Below are positions 1-8,221 of a stretch of 64,000 nucleotides of DNA, piece by piece. The position numbers and the translations under genes were made by a program. Source of the stretch: Melaminivora suipulveris (GTDB lineage: Bacteria > Pseudomonadota > Gammaproteobacteria > Burkholderiales > Burkholderiaceae_C). The stretch spans positions 686,501-750,500 of the forward strand of contig NZ_CP027667.1 in the NCBI RefSeq assembly GCF_003008575.1, written 5' to 3'. The notes under the pieces were generated by a model, which was not told the DNA's origin, did no database searches, and saw only the letters and a program-made list of their open reading frames with translations. Numbering within the stretch: position 1 is the first letter of the stretch; each line of letters begins with the position of its first letter.

Positions 1-28
1 TCAATCGGGAGTAGCTACATTTTCAGGA
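1..28 (-). repeat. Dispersed repeat A, copy 1 (cut by window edge)
   Basis: Read on the minus strand, this edge shows AAAATGTAGCTAC, the same core as the copies at 24098-24162 and 63361-63425. The fabH stop codon (TAG, 15-17) lies inside it, so the repeat supplies the end of the gene. Only part of the element is in the window. Confidence 0.5.
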
Positions 29-995
29 GCACTGCACCCCAGGTGAAGCCGCCGCCCACGCCCTCCAGCATCACGGTCTGGCCGGCCTGCACCTGGCCGG
101 CGCGCACGGCGTGGTCCAGCGCCAGCGGAATGGACGCCGCCGAGGTGTTGCCATGCTGGTCCACGGTGACTACGACCTTGTCCATCGGCAGCCTCAGCTT
201 GCGCGCCGTGCTCTGCATGATGCGGATGTTGGCCTGGTGCGGGATCAGCCAGTCGATGTCGGACTCCTGCATGCCGGCCTTGTCCAATGTGGCGCGCGCG
301 GCCTTTTCCAGCACGCCCACGGCCAGCTTGAAGACGGCCTGGCCGTCCATGGTCAGCAGCGGACTGCCCAGGATTTCGCCACCATAGACGTTGCCGGGCA
401 CGCACAGGATGCCCACGTGGCTGCCGTCGGCGTGCAGGTCGCTGGCCAGGATGCCGGGTTCGTCCGACACCTCAAGCACCACCGCGCCGGCGCCGTCGCC
501 GAACAGTACGCAGGTCGTGCGGTCCTGGAAATTCAGGATGCGGCTGAAGACTTCCGAGCCCACCACCAGCGCGCGCCGGGCGGTGCCGGCGCGGATCATG
601 GCGTCGGCCACGGTGAGCGCATAGACGAAGCCGCTGCACACCGCCTGCACGTCGAACGCCGGGCAGCCGGCCACGCCCAGCTTGTGCTGCAGGATGCAGG
701 CGGTGGAGGGAAACACCATGTCCGGCGTGGACGTGGCGACGATGATCAGGTCGATGTCCGCCGCCTCGCAACCGGCGGCAGCGAGCGCCTGGCGGGAGGC
801 CTCCAGCGCCAGATCACTGGCGGTCACGTCCTTGTCAGCGAAATGGCGCGCGCGGATGCCGGTGCGCTCGACGATCCATTCGTCCGAGGTCTCGACACCC
901 TGGGCCGCCAGCTGGGCCACCAGGTCGTCGTTGCTCACTCGGCGCGCAGGCAGGAAGCTGCCCGTGCCGACAATGCGGGAATAGCGTGGTGTCAT
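15..995 (-). CDS. fabH: Beta-ketoacyl-ACP synthase III (FabH)
   Basis: Condenses acetyl-CoA with malonyl-ACP to start type II fatty acid synthesis in the cytosol. From the ATG at 995 the protein is 326 aa, the normal FabH length. The catalytic triad is visible: Cys120 in VQAVCSGF, His253 in IPHQANIR and Asn283 in GNTSAAS, and the protein ends with the family [11 protein letters not shown] motif. A TTG one codon upstream is possible, but the ATG overlaps the plsX stop (TGATG), the usual coupled arrangement. It follows plsX, rpmF and yceD in the classical lipid block; fabD would be expected next, outside the window. The stop codon is contributed by a dispersed repeat. Confidence 0.97.
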   Translation of the reverse strand: MTPRYSRIVGTGSFLPARRVSNDDLVAQLAAQGVETSDEWIVERTGIRARHFADKDVTASDLALEASRQALAAAGCEAADIDLIIVATSTPDMVFPSTACILQHKLGVAGCPAFDVQAVCSGFVYALTVADAMIRAGTARRALVVGSEVFSRILNFQDRTTCVLFGDGAGAVVLEVSDEPGILASDLHADGSHVGILCVPGNVYGGEILGSPLLTMDGQAVFKLAVGVLEKAARATLDKAGMQESDIDWLIPHQANIRIMQSTARKLRLPMDKVVVTVDQHGNTSAASIPLALDHAVRAGQVQAGQTVMLEGVGGGFTWGAVLLKM

Positions 996-2050
996 CAAAG
1001 GGGGGCCGAGGCGGCGCCGGGGGCGGTGGACGATGCGTCGGCGCTGGCCAGCAGCGGCGCCGCGTGCGCGACCCGTGCGCGCACGCGCTCGAGCAGGTTG
1101 TTGCGGGCCGCATCATACGCGCGGCACAGCGCCTGCTCGAACGCCACCGCATCAGCCGAGCCATGGCTCTTGAACACCAGTCCGCGCAGGCCCAGCAGCG
1201 CCGCGCCGTTGTAGCGGCGGTGGTCCATGCGCCGCTTGAGCGCCGCTAGCACCGGGTAGGCCACCACGGCCGCTGCCTTGGTCAGCAGGTTGCGCGAGAA
1301 CTCCTCCTTCATGAAGCCGCCGATCATGCTGGCTAGCCCCTCGATGGTCTTCAGCGCCACGTTGCCGACGAAGCCGTCGCACACCACGATGTCGGCCGTG
1401 CCACGGAAGATGTCGTTGCCCTCGACGTTGCCGATGAAGTTCAGGTCGCCGGCGGCAGCGGCGGCGCGCAGCAGCTCGCCGGCGCGCTTGATCTCCTCGC
1501 TGCCCTTGATGGCCTCCTCGCCGATGTTGAGCAGGCCCACGCTGGGCTGCGGGTCGTCATTGAGCACCGACACCAGCGCCGAGCCCATGACGGCGAACTG
1601 CAGCAGGTGCTCGGCCGTGCTGTCCACGTTGGCGCCCAGGTCCAGCACCGTGGTGGCGCCGCCGCGGGCATTGGGGATCTGCGTGGCGATCGCCGGGCGG
1701 TCGATGCCGTCCAGGGTTTTCAAAAGGTAGCGCGCAATCGCCATCAGCGCGCCGGTGTTGCCGGCCGAGATGGCCGCCTGCGCGCTGCCGTCCTTGACCT
1801 GGGCGATGGCCACGCGCATGGACGAATCTTTTTTTCGTCGCAGCGCGACCTCGACGGCGTCGTCCATGGTCACCACTTCGCTGGCCGGCACGACCTGCGC
1901 GCGCTCGTGCTGCAAGGCCTGCAGCGCGTCGGGACGGCCCACCAGCAGCAGGCACGCGTCCGGGTGGCCGGCCAGAAACTGGCGGCAGGCCACGAGGGTG
2001 ACGTCGGGGCCGTGGTCGCCCCCCATGCAATCGACAGCCAGTGTGATCAT
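995..2050 (-). CDS. plsX: Phosphate acyltransferase PlsX
   Basis: Makes acyl-phosphate from acyl-ACP for the PlsX/PlsY route to lysophosphatidic acid, as a peripheral membrane enzyme. The protein begins [16 protein letters not shown], the diagnostic PlsX N-terminus, which is why the ATG at 2050 is preferred over in-frame starts up to 75 bases upstream. Length is 351 aa. Later motifs such as [11 protein letters not shown] and [12 protein letters not shown] fit the family. The C-terminal 25 residues are Ala/Ser-rich and look unstructured. It is coupled to fabH by a one-base TGATG overlap. A strong hairpin separates it from rpmF upstream, so part of its transcription may be attenuated or start locally. 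Confidence 0.96.
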   Translation of the reverse strand: MITLAVDCMGGDHGPDVTLVACRQFLAGHPDACLLLVGRPDALQALQHERAQVVPASEVVTMDDAVEVALRRKKDSSMRVAIAQVKDGSAQAAISAGNTGALMAIARYLLKTLDGIDRPAIATQIPNARGGATTVLDLGANVDSTAEHLLQFAVMGSALVSVLNDDPQPSVGLLNIGEEAIKGSEEIKRAGELLRAAAAAGDLNFIGNVEGNDIFRGTADIVVCDGFVGNVALKTIEGLASMIGGFMKEEFSRNLLTKAAAVVAYPVLAALKRRMDHRRYNGAALLGLRGLVFKSHGSADAVAFEQALCRAYDAARNNLLERVRARVAHAAPLLASADASSTAPGAASAPL

Positions 2051-2116
2051 CGGCAAAGAAGTGGCCGCGCCAGAGCGGCGGCAGCAATCAGGAAAGACCG
2101 CCATTGTGGCAGCCGA

Positions 2117-2156
2117 AAACGACAAAGCCCGCGCTACGAAGGTCGTAGCCGCGGGC
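2117..2156 (-). terminator. Hairpin terminator or attenuator between rpmF and plsX
   Basis: On the minus strand a 13-bp stem (arms 2144-2156 and 2127-2139, one bulged G, loop of about 4 nt) is followed by TTTGTCGTTTT. This looks like a rho-independent terminator with an imperfect T-tract. It lies after rpmF and before plsX, so it could set the high rpmF to low plsX ratio. Confidence 0.7.
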
Positions 2157-2193
2157 CTGTGCTGTTGGAAGTGACGCGGCCGGGCCGCGCCGA

Positions 2194-2376
2194 TCAGGCT
2201 TCGGTCTTGGCCTTGATCACCTGGCGGCCACGGTAGTAGCCGTTGGGGCTGATGTGGTGGCGCAGATGGGTTTCGCCGGTGGTCGGCTCCACCGCCGTGC
2301 CGGGGGTATTCAGGGCGTTGTGCGAGCGGTGCATGCCGCGCTTGGAGGGGGACTTCTTGTTTTGCTGAACGGCCAT
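2194..2376 (-). CDS. rpmF: 50S ribosomal protein L32
   Basis: A structural protein of the large ribosomal subunit. The 60-residue product starts [20 protein letters not shown] and ends [10 protein letters not shown], typical of proteobacterial L32. The ATG at 2376 is preceded by AGGAG at good spacing; the open frame upstream of it is not conserved-looking. This L32 lacks the four zinc-binding cysteines found in some versions, as is usual for betaproteobacteria. It lies between yceD and plsX in the conserved order, and a hairpin follows it. Confidence 0.97.
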   Translation of the reverse strand: MAVQQNKKSPSKRGMHRSHNALNTPGTAVEPTTGETHLRHHISPNGYYRGRQVIKAKTEA

Positions 2377-2505
2377 GGTTGGCTCCTGGTCTTGAATAGG
2401 GTTGAAAAAGAAAACGCGATCAGCCCATAAAAGACACGAGGGGTTTCGCGCGAAGCCCGCAATTATAGCGCGGGCCGGGACGCCATGCCCTGACAGGGCG
2501 CGCAC

Positions 2506-3054
2506 TCAGGTTTTGTCGTCCCGGCGCAGCCCGGCCAGGGCGGCAAACGGGTTGGGCGCCTCGGCGCTGGCGGCCTCGAACTCCTCGTCGCTCGCTTGCA
2601 TCTGCACCGGCACCGGGCACTCGTCGTGGCGCGGCACGATGGGCAGGGCCATGATCAGCTCGTCCTCGATCAGCTCGCGCAGGTTGAAGTCGCGGCTGAG
2701 CGCCAACAGGTCTTCCTCGCTGTCCTCGTCCAGCGCTTCGGCCGTGGCCTCGTCGGCGACGAAGCGGAATTCCCGATCCACCGTCAACGGCACGTCGACG
2801 GGCTGCAGGCAGCGCTGGCAGATCAGCGGCACGGTGGCGCTGGCCCTCAGGTGCAGCCAGATCTGGCCGCCGATGCCGTGCGTGCTGCGCACCTGTCCGT
2901 CGGCGCTCCAGTCCACGCGCAGATCGGGGTGCAGACCGCGCGCTTCCTCGACCAGGCGCTGGTAGCGCAGCAGGGTGTCATGGCCGGTCAGATGGGCGCC
3001 GGCCTGTGCGAAGGCCTTGACATCCAGCCGGTCGGGCGAGTGTTCCTTGGTCAT
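2506..3054 (-). CDS. yceD: DUF177 / YceD family protein
   Basis: A 182-aa member of the YceD (DUF177) family, encoded next to rpmF in many bacteria. The plant homologue is implicated in 23S rRNA accumulation; the bacterial role is not settled. Visible features are the central CQRC pair (VPLICQRCLQPVDVPL), an acidic stretch (LDEDSEEDLLAL) and the conserved LRELIEDELIMALPIVP motif. The start at 3054 (MTKEHSPDRLD) is chosen because the longer open frame runs into the divergent yceF promoter region. It is divergent from yceF with 26 bp between the two starts, and probably leads the yceD-rpmF-plsX-fabH operon. Confidence 0.92.
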   Translation of the reverse strand: MTKEHSPDRLDVKAFAQAGAHLTGHDTLLRYQRLVEEARGLHPDLRVDWSADGQVRSTHGIGGQIWLHLRASATVPLICQRCLQPVDVPLTVDREFRFVADEATAEALDEDSEEDLLALSRDFNLRELIEDELIMALPIVPRHDECPVPVQMQASDEEFEAASAEAPNPFAALAGLRRDDKT

Positions 3055-3080
3055 GGCGCGCAGTGTATGAGAATCGCGCC

Positions 3081-3680
3081 ATGCCCCAAACGCCCGCCCC
3101 GCCCCGTCCATTGATACTCGCTTCGACCTCACGCTATCGGCGCGAATTGCTCGAACGCCTGCGCCTGCCCTTCGACGTGGCGGCACCGCAGGTCGATGAA
3201 ACCCCCCTGCCGGGTGAGGCGCCGCGCGCGCTGGCGCTGCGCCTGGCGCTGGCCAAGGCGCAGGCGGTGGCGAAGCAAAGGCGCGGGGCGCTGGTCATCG
3301 GCTCGGACCAGGTAGCGGATCTGAATGGCGCCAGCCTGGGCAAGCCCGGCGACCATGAGCGCGCCGCGCGCCAGCTGCGCCAGATGAGCGGGCAGACGGT
3401 GATCTTTCAGACCGCCGTGGCCATGGTCTGCGCGGACGCCGGCGTCGAGCAGGTCGACGTCGCGCCGGTGCGCGTGCGCTTTCGCGCGCTGCATGACGCC
3501 GAGATCGAGCGCTACCTGCGCGCCGAGCAGCCCTACGACTGCGCGGGCAGTGCCAAGAGCGAAGGCTTGGGGATCAGCCTGCTGGACGCCATCGACAGCG
3601 ATGACCCGACAGCCCTGATCGGTCTGCCCCTGATCCGCACCTGCCGCATGCTGCGCGCCGCCGGCGTGGAGCTGCCATGA
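3081..3680 (+). CDS. yceF: Maf-family nucleotide pyrophosphatase (YceF type)
   Basis: Predicted to hydrolyse 7-methyl-GTP (YceF subfamily) to the monophosphate as a house-cleaning enzyme. The 199-aa protein starts PRPLILASTSRYRRELLERL, the Maf N-terminal signature. It contains AAPQVDETP and VIGSDQV (Asp76 as the probable general base), then SEGLGISLLDAI and ALIGLPLI near the C-terminus, all closer to YceF than to YhdE. The ATG at 3081 is used because the upstream in-frame ATG (3063) leaves almost no room from yceD. Its stop overlaps the next gene (ATGA), so the methylase is translationally coupled. Confidence 0.93.
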   Translation: MPQTPAPPRPLILASTSRYRRELLERLRLPFDVAAPQVDETPLPGEAPRALALRLALAKAQAVAKQRRGALVIGSDQVADLNGASLGKPGDHERAARQLRQMSGQTVIFQTAVAMVCADAGVEQVDVAPVRVRFRALHDAEIERYLRAEQPYDCAGSAKSEGLGISLLDAIDSDDPTALIGLPLIRTCRMLRAAGVELP

Positions 3681-4459
3681 GCGGCGCGGCCGTCCCTGGC
3701 ACGCTGTACCTGGTACCGGCGCCGCTGGATTTTGGCTGCGGCGCCCAGGCGCCTTTGGGCGACGCCCTGCCCGCCGGCACGCTGCGCCAGGCCGCGGCGC
3801 TCACGCACTGGATCTGCGAGAACGCCAAGAGCCTGCGTGCCTATCTGAAGCGCATCGATGCCCTGCACCCGCTGGCCGCGCCGTTGCAGGAGCAGCACAT
3901 GGCCGAGCTGCCGCGCCAGGTGCACAAGAAGGGCGACCACGGCGGCAGCGCAGTGTTCGACGCGCGGCCACTGCTGGCGCCGTTGCTGGCCGGCCACGAC
4001 ATGGGCCTGGCCAGCGAGGCCGGCATGCCGGCCGTGGCCGATCCGGGCAGTTCGGTGGTGCGTGCCGCGCACGAGCTGGGCGCGCGCGTGGTGCCGCTGG
4101 TCGGACCGGTGTCGCTGCTGCTGGCTCTTGCCGCCAGCGGCCTGAACGGCCAGAACTTCGCCTTCGTCGGCTACCTGCCGCAGGAGCCGGCGGCGCGCGG
4201 CCAGCGCATCCGCGAGCTGGAGGCCCTGGCGCGGGAACAGGGCCAGAGCCAGCTGTTCATCGAGACGCCCTACCGCAACGCCGCGCTGTGGCAGGCGCTG
4301 CTCCAACACCTGCTCCCGGACACGCGCCTGGCCGTGGCGGAAGGGCTGACGCTGGCGCAGTCGCGTGTGCAGTGCGCCAGCGTGCGCCAGTGGCGCGCGC
4401 GCGGCGAAGGCGGCGCGCCGGACAACCGCACGCCGGCGGTGTTCGCCCTTGGCGCCTAG
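3677..4459 (+). CDS. Tetrapyrrole-methylase-family SAM-dependent methyltransferase (RsmI-like paralogue)
   Basis: A 260-aa protein of the tetrapyrrole (corrin/porphyrin) methylase fold, the fold of the 16S rRNA 2'-O-methyltransferase RsmI. It begins GTLYLVPAPL and contains the SAM-site segments GLASEAGMPAVADPGSSVV and VPLVGPVSLLLALAASGLNG, plus FVGYLPQE, which correspond to RsmI motifs. It differs from true RsmI in the opening motif and in a His/Lys-rich insert near residues 75-90. It therefore looks like the second, smaller paralogue seen in betaproteobacteria, with unknown substrate. It is coupled to yceF by a 4-bp overlap. Confidence 0.85.
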   Translation: MSGAAVPGTLYLVPAPLDFGCGAQAPLGDALPAGTLRQAAALTHWICENAKSLRAYLKRIDALHPLAAPLQEQHMAELPRQVHKKGDHGGSAVFDARPLLAPLLAGHDMGLASEAGMPAVADPGSSVVRAAHELGARVVPLVGPVSLLLALAASGLNGQNFAFVGYLPQEPAARGQRIRELEALAREQGQSQLFIETPYRNAALWQALLQHLLPDTRLAVAEGLTLAQSRVQCASVRQWRARGEGGAPDNRTPAVFALGA

Positions 4460-4467
4460 TATCAATG

Positions 4468-4535
4468 GCTATTAAATTCATAGCTGTTCACGCTTGATCC
4501 ACGCCGGCTGAAGGCACTTTTCGCTTTAAAACAGG
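4468..4535 (+). repeat. Dispersed repeat A, copy 2
   Basis: The segment reads TCATAGCTG, CGCTTGATCCACGCCGGCTGAAGGC and then T-rich sequence. It matches the copies at 22332, 35080 and 47890 over its whole length. It fills the gap between two convergent genes. Confidence 0.85.
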
Positions 4536-4556
4536 GTTTGGGCGCACCCAGCCACC

Positions 4557-4736
4557 CTATTTCGGCATGGCGCAATGCCCGCCGCTGGCGGCGGTGCCCG
4601 AGCCGGCGGTGATCATCGGCGGCTCCAGCCTCAGGTTGACGGGGTCGGAATGCACGTGGTCCCAGGCGACGAAGCCGACCAGGGCGAGCCAGAACGCCCA
4701 GCGGCGTGCGGCGGTGGAGGTGGCGAGTTGTGCCAT
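4557..4736 (-). CDS. Small membrane protein downstream of the YeeE/YedE transporter
   Basis: A 59-residue open frame (MAQLATSTAARRWAFWLALV...) with one predicted transmembrane segment (about residues 13-28) followed by a polar tail with HSDPVNL. It starts 24 bases after the transporter gene ends, with AGGA upstream of the ATG at 4736; an in-frame TTG three codons earlier is an alternative. I do not recognise the family. The same strand and close spacing suggest it belongs to the rhodanese-YedE unit, perhaps as a small accessory subunit. The single membrane helix and operon position are the only support. Confidence 0.55.
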   Translation of the reverse strand: MAQLATSTAARRWAFWLALVGFVAWDHVHSDPVNLRLEPPMITAGSGTAASGGHCAMPK

Positions 4737-4760
4737 CGGTATCAATTCCTGGTCAGCCGG

Positions 4761-5915
4761 TCAGAACTTGAAATGCCGGCGCACGCGCAGGCCCACCAGC
4801 GTGCCGGCAAACGCCAGCGGCACCCAGATCCAGCCGTGCAGGCTGCCGGTGCTGATGCCGCTGAGCATGGCGCCGACGTTGCAGCCGAACGCCAGCCGCG
4901 AGCTGTAGCCGAGCAGGAAGCCCGCCACCGCGCCCACCAGCCACTGCTGGCCGGTCAGGGGCTTGCTGGCGCCGGGGCGCTTGGCCGCGATCCACAGCGC
5001 GCCCGCCAGGATGCCGATGTTGGTGATGCTGGTGACGTCCAGCAGCAGCGTCTGCGACAGGCGCTGGGCGTGGCCGGGGTCGCTCCAGAAGGCGTTGCCC
5101 GCCGGATCGAACAGCCCAAGCGCCGTGCCCGCCTTGGCGCCCCACAGGCCGAAGCCATAGACCACGCCCCAGGGCTGGCCGGCGATCAGCAGATTCAGCG
5201 CCGCCAGCACGGCCAGGGCGACGGCGCCCCAGATCCAGCGCGCTGGGATGCTGGCGCGCGAGAGCGGCCGGCCGCTCCAGCGCCCTATGGCCCAGGCCAG
5301 CAGCGCGAGCCCCACCAGCGTGGCCGCCAGCGCACCGCCCGCGCCAAAGCGCTGCACCAGGCCCACGGGGGCGGTCGCGCCCAGCGCCAGCCAGTCGTTC
5401 AGATGCACCGAGCCGATGAAACTGCCCAGGGCGAACAGCGGCAGGATGGCCATGTTCAGCGGCACGCCCAGCCCGGCCTTGTACAGCGTGCCCGAGCCGC
5501 AGCCGTCGGCGATCTGCATGCACAGGCCGAACACGAAAGCGCCGATCAACAGGCTGACCGATGGCGGGCCCAGGGCGGCGGTGGTTTCGGGGAAGTGCGC
5601 CAGCATGGGCATGGACACGGCCGACAGCAGCGCCAGCAGCAGCAGCTGGCCGTGGACGCCCGCCGGATCGCGCTGCTCGACCAGCGTGCGCCAGCCGGTG
5701 GTGAAGCCAAAGCGCGCGCCCGCCAGCGTGGCGCCCAGGCCCACGCCGACCAGCAGCAGCAGCGCCTGGCGCGCCGAGATCGACCACAGCAGCCAGCCGA
5801 ACAGCGCCAAAACTGCCAGCGACAGGGGCAGGCGCTGCGCCCAGGAAGGGGCCGCGGGTCTGGCGGCCGGCGCCGCAGCGGCGGCTTCGGAAAGGGGGAG
5901 CGAGGCGGTGTTCAT
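4761..5915 (-). CDS. YeeE/YedE family sulfur-compound transporter
   Basis: A 384-aa polytopic membrane protein of the YeeE/YedE family, whose studied member TsuA (YeeE) imports thiosulfate. Two conserved cysteine motifs are present: ADGCGSGTLYKAG in the first half and SRLAFGCNVGAMLSGI in the second, the Cys residues thought to relay the sulfur anion. About ten hydrophobic helices follow an Ala/Pro-rich N-terminal tail of about 27 residues. The gene overlaps the upstream rhodanese gene by 4 bp, so the two are co-translated; a periplasmic sulfurtransferase feeding or receiving sulfur from the channel is a reasonable inference. The exact substrate (thiosulfate or another sulfur species) is not determined by sequence. 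Confidence 0.9.
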   Translation of the reverse strand: MNTASLPLSEAAAAAPAARPAAPSWAQRLPLSLAVLALFGWLLWSISARQALLLLVGVGLGATLAGARFGFTTGWRTLVEQRDPAGVHGQLLLLALLSAVSMPMLAHFPETTAALGPPSVSLLIGAFVFGLCMQIADGCGSGTLYKAGLGVPLNMAILPLFALGSFIGSVHLNDWLALGATAPVGLVQRFGAGGALAATLVGLALLAWAIGRWSGRPLSRASIPARWIWGAVALAVLAALNLLIAGQPWGVVYGFGLWGAKAGTALGLFDPAGNAFWSDPGHAQRLSQTLLLDVTSITNIGILAGALWIAAKRPGASKPLTGQQWLVGAVAGFLLGYSSRLAFGCNVGAMLSGISTGSLHGWIWVPLAFAGTLVGLRVRRHFKF

Positions 5916-6871
5916 GGCGCTTTGGTTCCAAGGTTGCGGTTCGCCCAGGACAGGGCCATGTAGCGCAGTTGCTCCCAGCGGCCAGGCTCGTGGCTCATGG
6001 GCAGCGGCGTGGGCGATTGCGTCCAGTCGACCATGGAGCCGGCGTACAGCCGCACGTCGGGCCGGCCCAGCACTTCGGAGAGCACGAACCAGTCGGTGGC
6101 GGCCCAGTGGCCGGTGTTGCAGAACGCCACGATGGATTGATCTGGCGCGGCGCCGGTGGCGTCCAGTTCGCCTTGCAGCGCCGCCTTGTCCAGCAGCACC
6201 GGGCGCTCCAGCTCGAACAGCGCCTCGCTGTCCAGGTTCACGGCGCCGGGCAGCGTGCCGCGTGCGCGCGCCGAGGCGTGGGCAATGCGGCCCTCGAAGA
6301 AGCGCGCCGGGCGCGAGTCAATGCGCAGCACGCCCGGCTTTTCCAGGTCGGCTTGCACCTGCTCGCGCGTGGCCAGCCAGCGCGTGTCAAACGTCGGTTG
6401 CCACTGGCTGCGCGCCGCGCGCACGGAGTTCTTGTCCTGCGGCAGGCCGGCCTGCTTCCAGGCGGCCAGGCCGCCGTCGAGGATGGACAGCTCGGTCACG
6501 CCCAGCGACTTGAGCGTCCAGTACACGCGCGCCGCGGCGCCGAAGTCGGTGGCGTCCGCGCCGGCGTGCACCACCACGACGCGGCTGGCGGGGGTCAGGC
6601 CCAGCTCCTGCACCAGTTGCGTGAGCTGGGTCATGGGCGGCAGCGCGCCGGGGTTGGCCGGCCCGGAGCGCCAGCGGCCATACGGCGCCGAGAGCGAGCC
6701 GGGGATGTGCTGCATGGCGTAGGCCGGCGCGTCGCGCACGTCCAGCACGGCCACGGGCGAGTGCTGCGCCAGGTCGTGCAGCTGCCGCGGCGTGAGCAGC
6801 GGCGCAGCGGCCAGCGCCCAGCCGGCGGTCCAGGCCAGGCACAGGGCAAGCAAGCGAGAGAGAAAGCGCAT
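5912..6871 (-). CDS. Periplasmic tandem-rhodanese sulfurtransferase
   Basis: A 319-aa protein with a Sec signal peptide (MRFLSRLLALCLAWTAGWALA) and two rhodanese domains. The N-terminal one (about 25-150) is catalytically inactive in appearance. The C-terminal one (about 165-300) carries the active Cys251 in AFCNTGHWA. The layout resembles thiosulfate or 3-mercaptopyruvate sulfurtransferases (SseA/RhdA). The ATG at 6871 is chosen because it opens directly on the signal peptide. It overlaps the transporter gene by 4 bp. Together they suggest sulfane-sulfur handling at the cell envelope. The CNTGHW loop differs from the CGSGVTA of SseA, so substrate preference is uncertain. Confidence 0.88.
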   Translation of the reverse strand: MRFLSRLLALCLAWTAGWALAAAPLLTPRQLHDLAQHSPVAVLDVRDAPAYAMQHIPGSLSAPYGRWRSGPANPGALPPMTQLTQLVQELGLTPASRVVVVHAGADATDFGAAARVYWTLKSLGVTELSILDGGLAAWKQAGLPQDKNSVRAARSQWQPTFDTRWLATREQVQADLEKPGVLRIDSRPARFFEGRIAHASARARGTLPGAVNLDSEALFELERPVLLDKAALQGELDATGAAPDQSIVAFCNTGHWAATDWFVLSEVLGRPDVRLYAGSMVDWTQSPTPLPMSHEPGRWEQLRYMALSWANRNLGTKAP

Positions 6872-6974
6872 AGGGCGGGCAGGCGAAATGGCGGGAGCGC
6901 GAATTGTCCCGCCTGCCCGGCAGCAGACCAACGACAGAATCGTCAGATACTTATCCGCCGCCGATGCGCATCGC

Positions 6975-7024
6975 TTTTCATAGCGTAAGACCTAAGCAAT
7001 GCGCCGGATGAAGGCGGTTTTCCC
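6975..7024 (+). repeat. Diverged copy of dispersed repeat A
   Basis: TCATAGC, then GCGCCGGATGAAGGC, then TTTTC occur at exactly the spacing seen in copy 2 (4468-4535), but the central GCGCTTGATT is degraded. It lies between the nitronate monooxygenase and rhodanese genes. It is probably an old copy. Confidence 0.4.
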
Positions 7025-7063
7025 CGAACGCGCCGGCGCTGGCGACAGCGCACGCATCCTCCT

Positions 7064-8167
7064 TCAACCCAGCATGGCATCCAGGCGCAGCTTGGTTTCG
7101 GCGAGCTCCAGCAGCATGTCCTGCACCACCTGGCGCACGGAGGATTCGGCGTTCATGTCGCCCACCAGCTGTCCCACAGGATAGGTCAGGAAGGCCTCGG
7201 CCTTGGCGCGCTCCACGCGCGTGCGGCCATGCGCCCACCACAGCATGTTTTGCAGCGGTGCGGGCAGCGTACGGGGTGCGCCGGGCTGGTCCCAGGCGTC
7301 GGTGAAGGCGTTGCGCAGCGTGCGGCAGGGCTTGCCGGTGACGGTGCGCGTCAGCACGGCGTCGGCCGGGCCGGCGGCGAGCAGTTTGGCGCGGATCTCG
7401 GGCACCAGTTCGCTTTGTACCGTCTTGAGCCAGATCGAGCCGCACCATACGCCCTCGCAACCCAGCGCCAGCGCGGCGGCCACCTGGCGCCCGCGGCCCA
7501 CGCCGCCGCCGCCCAGCACCGGCAGCGGCGCCACCGCATCGACGATGCGCGGCCACAGCACCATGGATGTGATGTCGCCGGTGTGGCCGGCCGCCTCGGT
7601 GCCCACGGCCACCACCAGGTCGCAGCCGACGGCGGCGTGCCTGAGGGCATGCTCGGTCCGGCCCGCCAGCGCCCCCACCTTGATGCCCAGCGCATGCGCG
7701 CGCTCGACCAGTTCGCGCGGCGGGCTGCCCAGCGCGTTGACGATCAGCTTGATCGGGTGGCGCAGGCAGACCTCCAGCATGCGCAGGCTCCCGCGCGGCG
7801 TCATGTGAAAGCCCGCCAGAAGCTCGCGCGCGGCGCGGTCCGCCTGCTCGGGCGACAGGCGTGGGATACCAGCATCGTCCAGCAGCTGCCGGACGAAGGC
7901 CACGTGCCCGGCCGGCAGCGCGTCGATGTCGACCTCGGCCACGTCCTCGTACCTGGCGGGCATCAGGATGTCCACGCCGTAGGGACGGCCGCCGACGTGC
8001 GCGTCGATCCAGCGCAGATCCTCCTCGACGCGGTCGGGGTGGGCGCGCGCCATGCCCAGCACGCCCAGGCCACCGGCCCTGGAGACCTCGACCACCACGT
8101 CGCGGCAGTGCGAGAAGGCGAAGATCGGCGCCTCGATGCCGAACATCTCGCACAGGCGGTTGTTCAT
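7064..8167 (-). CDS. Nitronate monooxygenase / 2-nitropropane dioxygenase-like flavoenzyme
   Basis: A 367-aa FMN-dependent TIM-barrel enzyme of the NMO (2-nitropropane dioxygenase) superfamily. It shows VVVEVSRAGGLGVLG near the N-terminus, GTEAAGHTGDITSMVL (the conserved AGGH-type region with the catalytic His) and LPVLGGGGVGRGRQVAAALALGCEGVWCGS, the phosphate-binding part of the barrel. It is the last gene of the minus-strand Bug-CaiB-DctQ-DctM-DctP unit, 54 bp after dctP. Many family members are not true nitronate oxidases, so the substrate is open; in this operon a role on a CoA-ester or carboxylate pathway is possible. No sign of truncation. Confidence 0.87.
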   Translation of the reverse strand: MNNRLCEMFGIEAPIFAFSHCRDVVVEVSRAGGLGVLGMARAHPDRVEEDLRWIDAHVGGRPYGVDILMPARYEDVAEVDIDALPAGHVAFVRQLLDDAGIPRLSPEQADRAARELLAGFHMTPRGSLRMLEVCLRHPIKLIVNALGSPPRELVERAHALGIKVGALAGRTEHALRHAAVGCDLVVAVGTEAAGHTGDITSMVLWPRIVDAVAPLPVLGGGGVGRGRQVAAALALGCEGVWCGSIWLKTVQSELVPEIRAKLLAAGPADAVLTRTVTGKPCRTLRNAFTDAWDQPGAPRTLPAPLQNMLWWAHGRTRVERAKAEAFLTYPVGQLVGDMNAESSVRQVVQDMLLELAETKLRLDAMLG

Positions 8168-8221
8168 TGCGTCCTCCAGGTGGGGCGGCCAGGAGCCGGT
8201 TGCGCTCCCGGTCGTGCCCCT

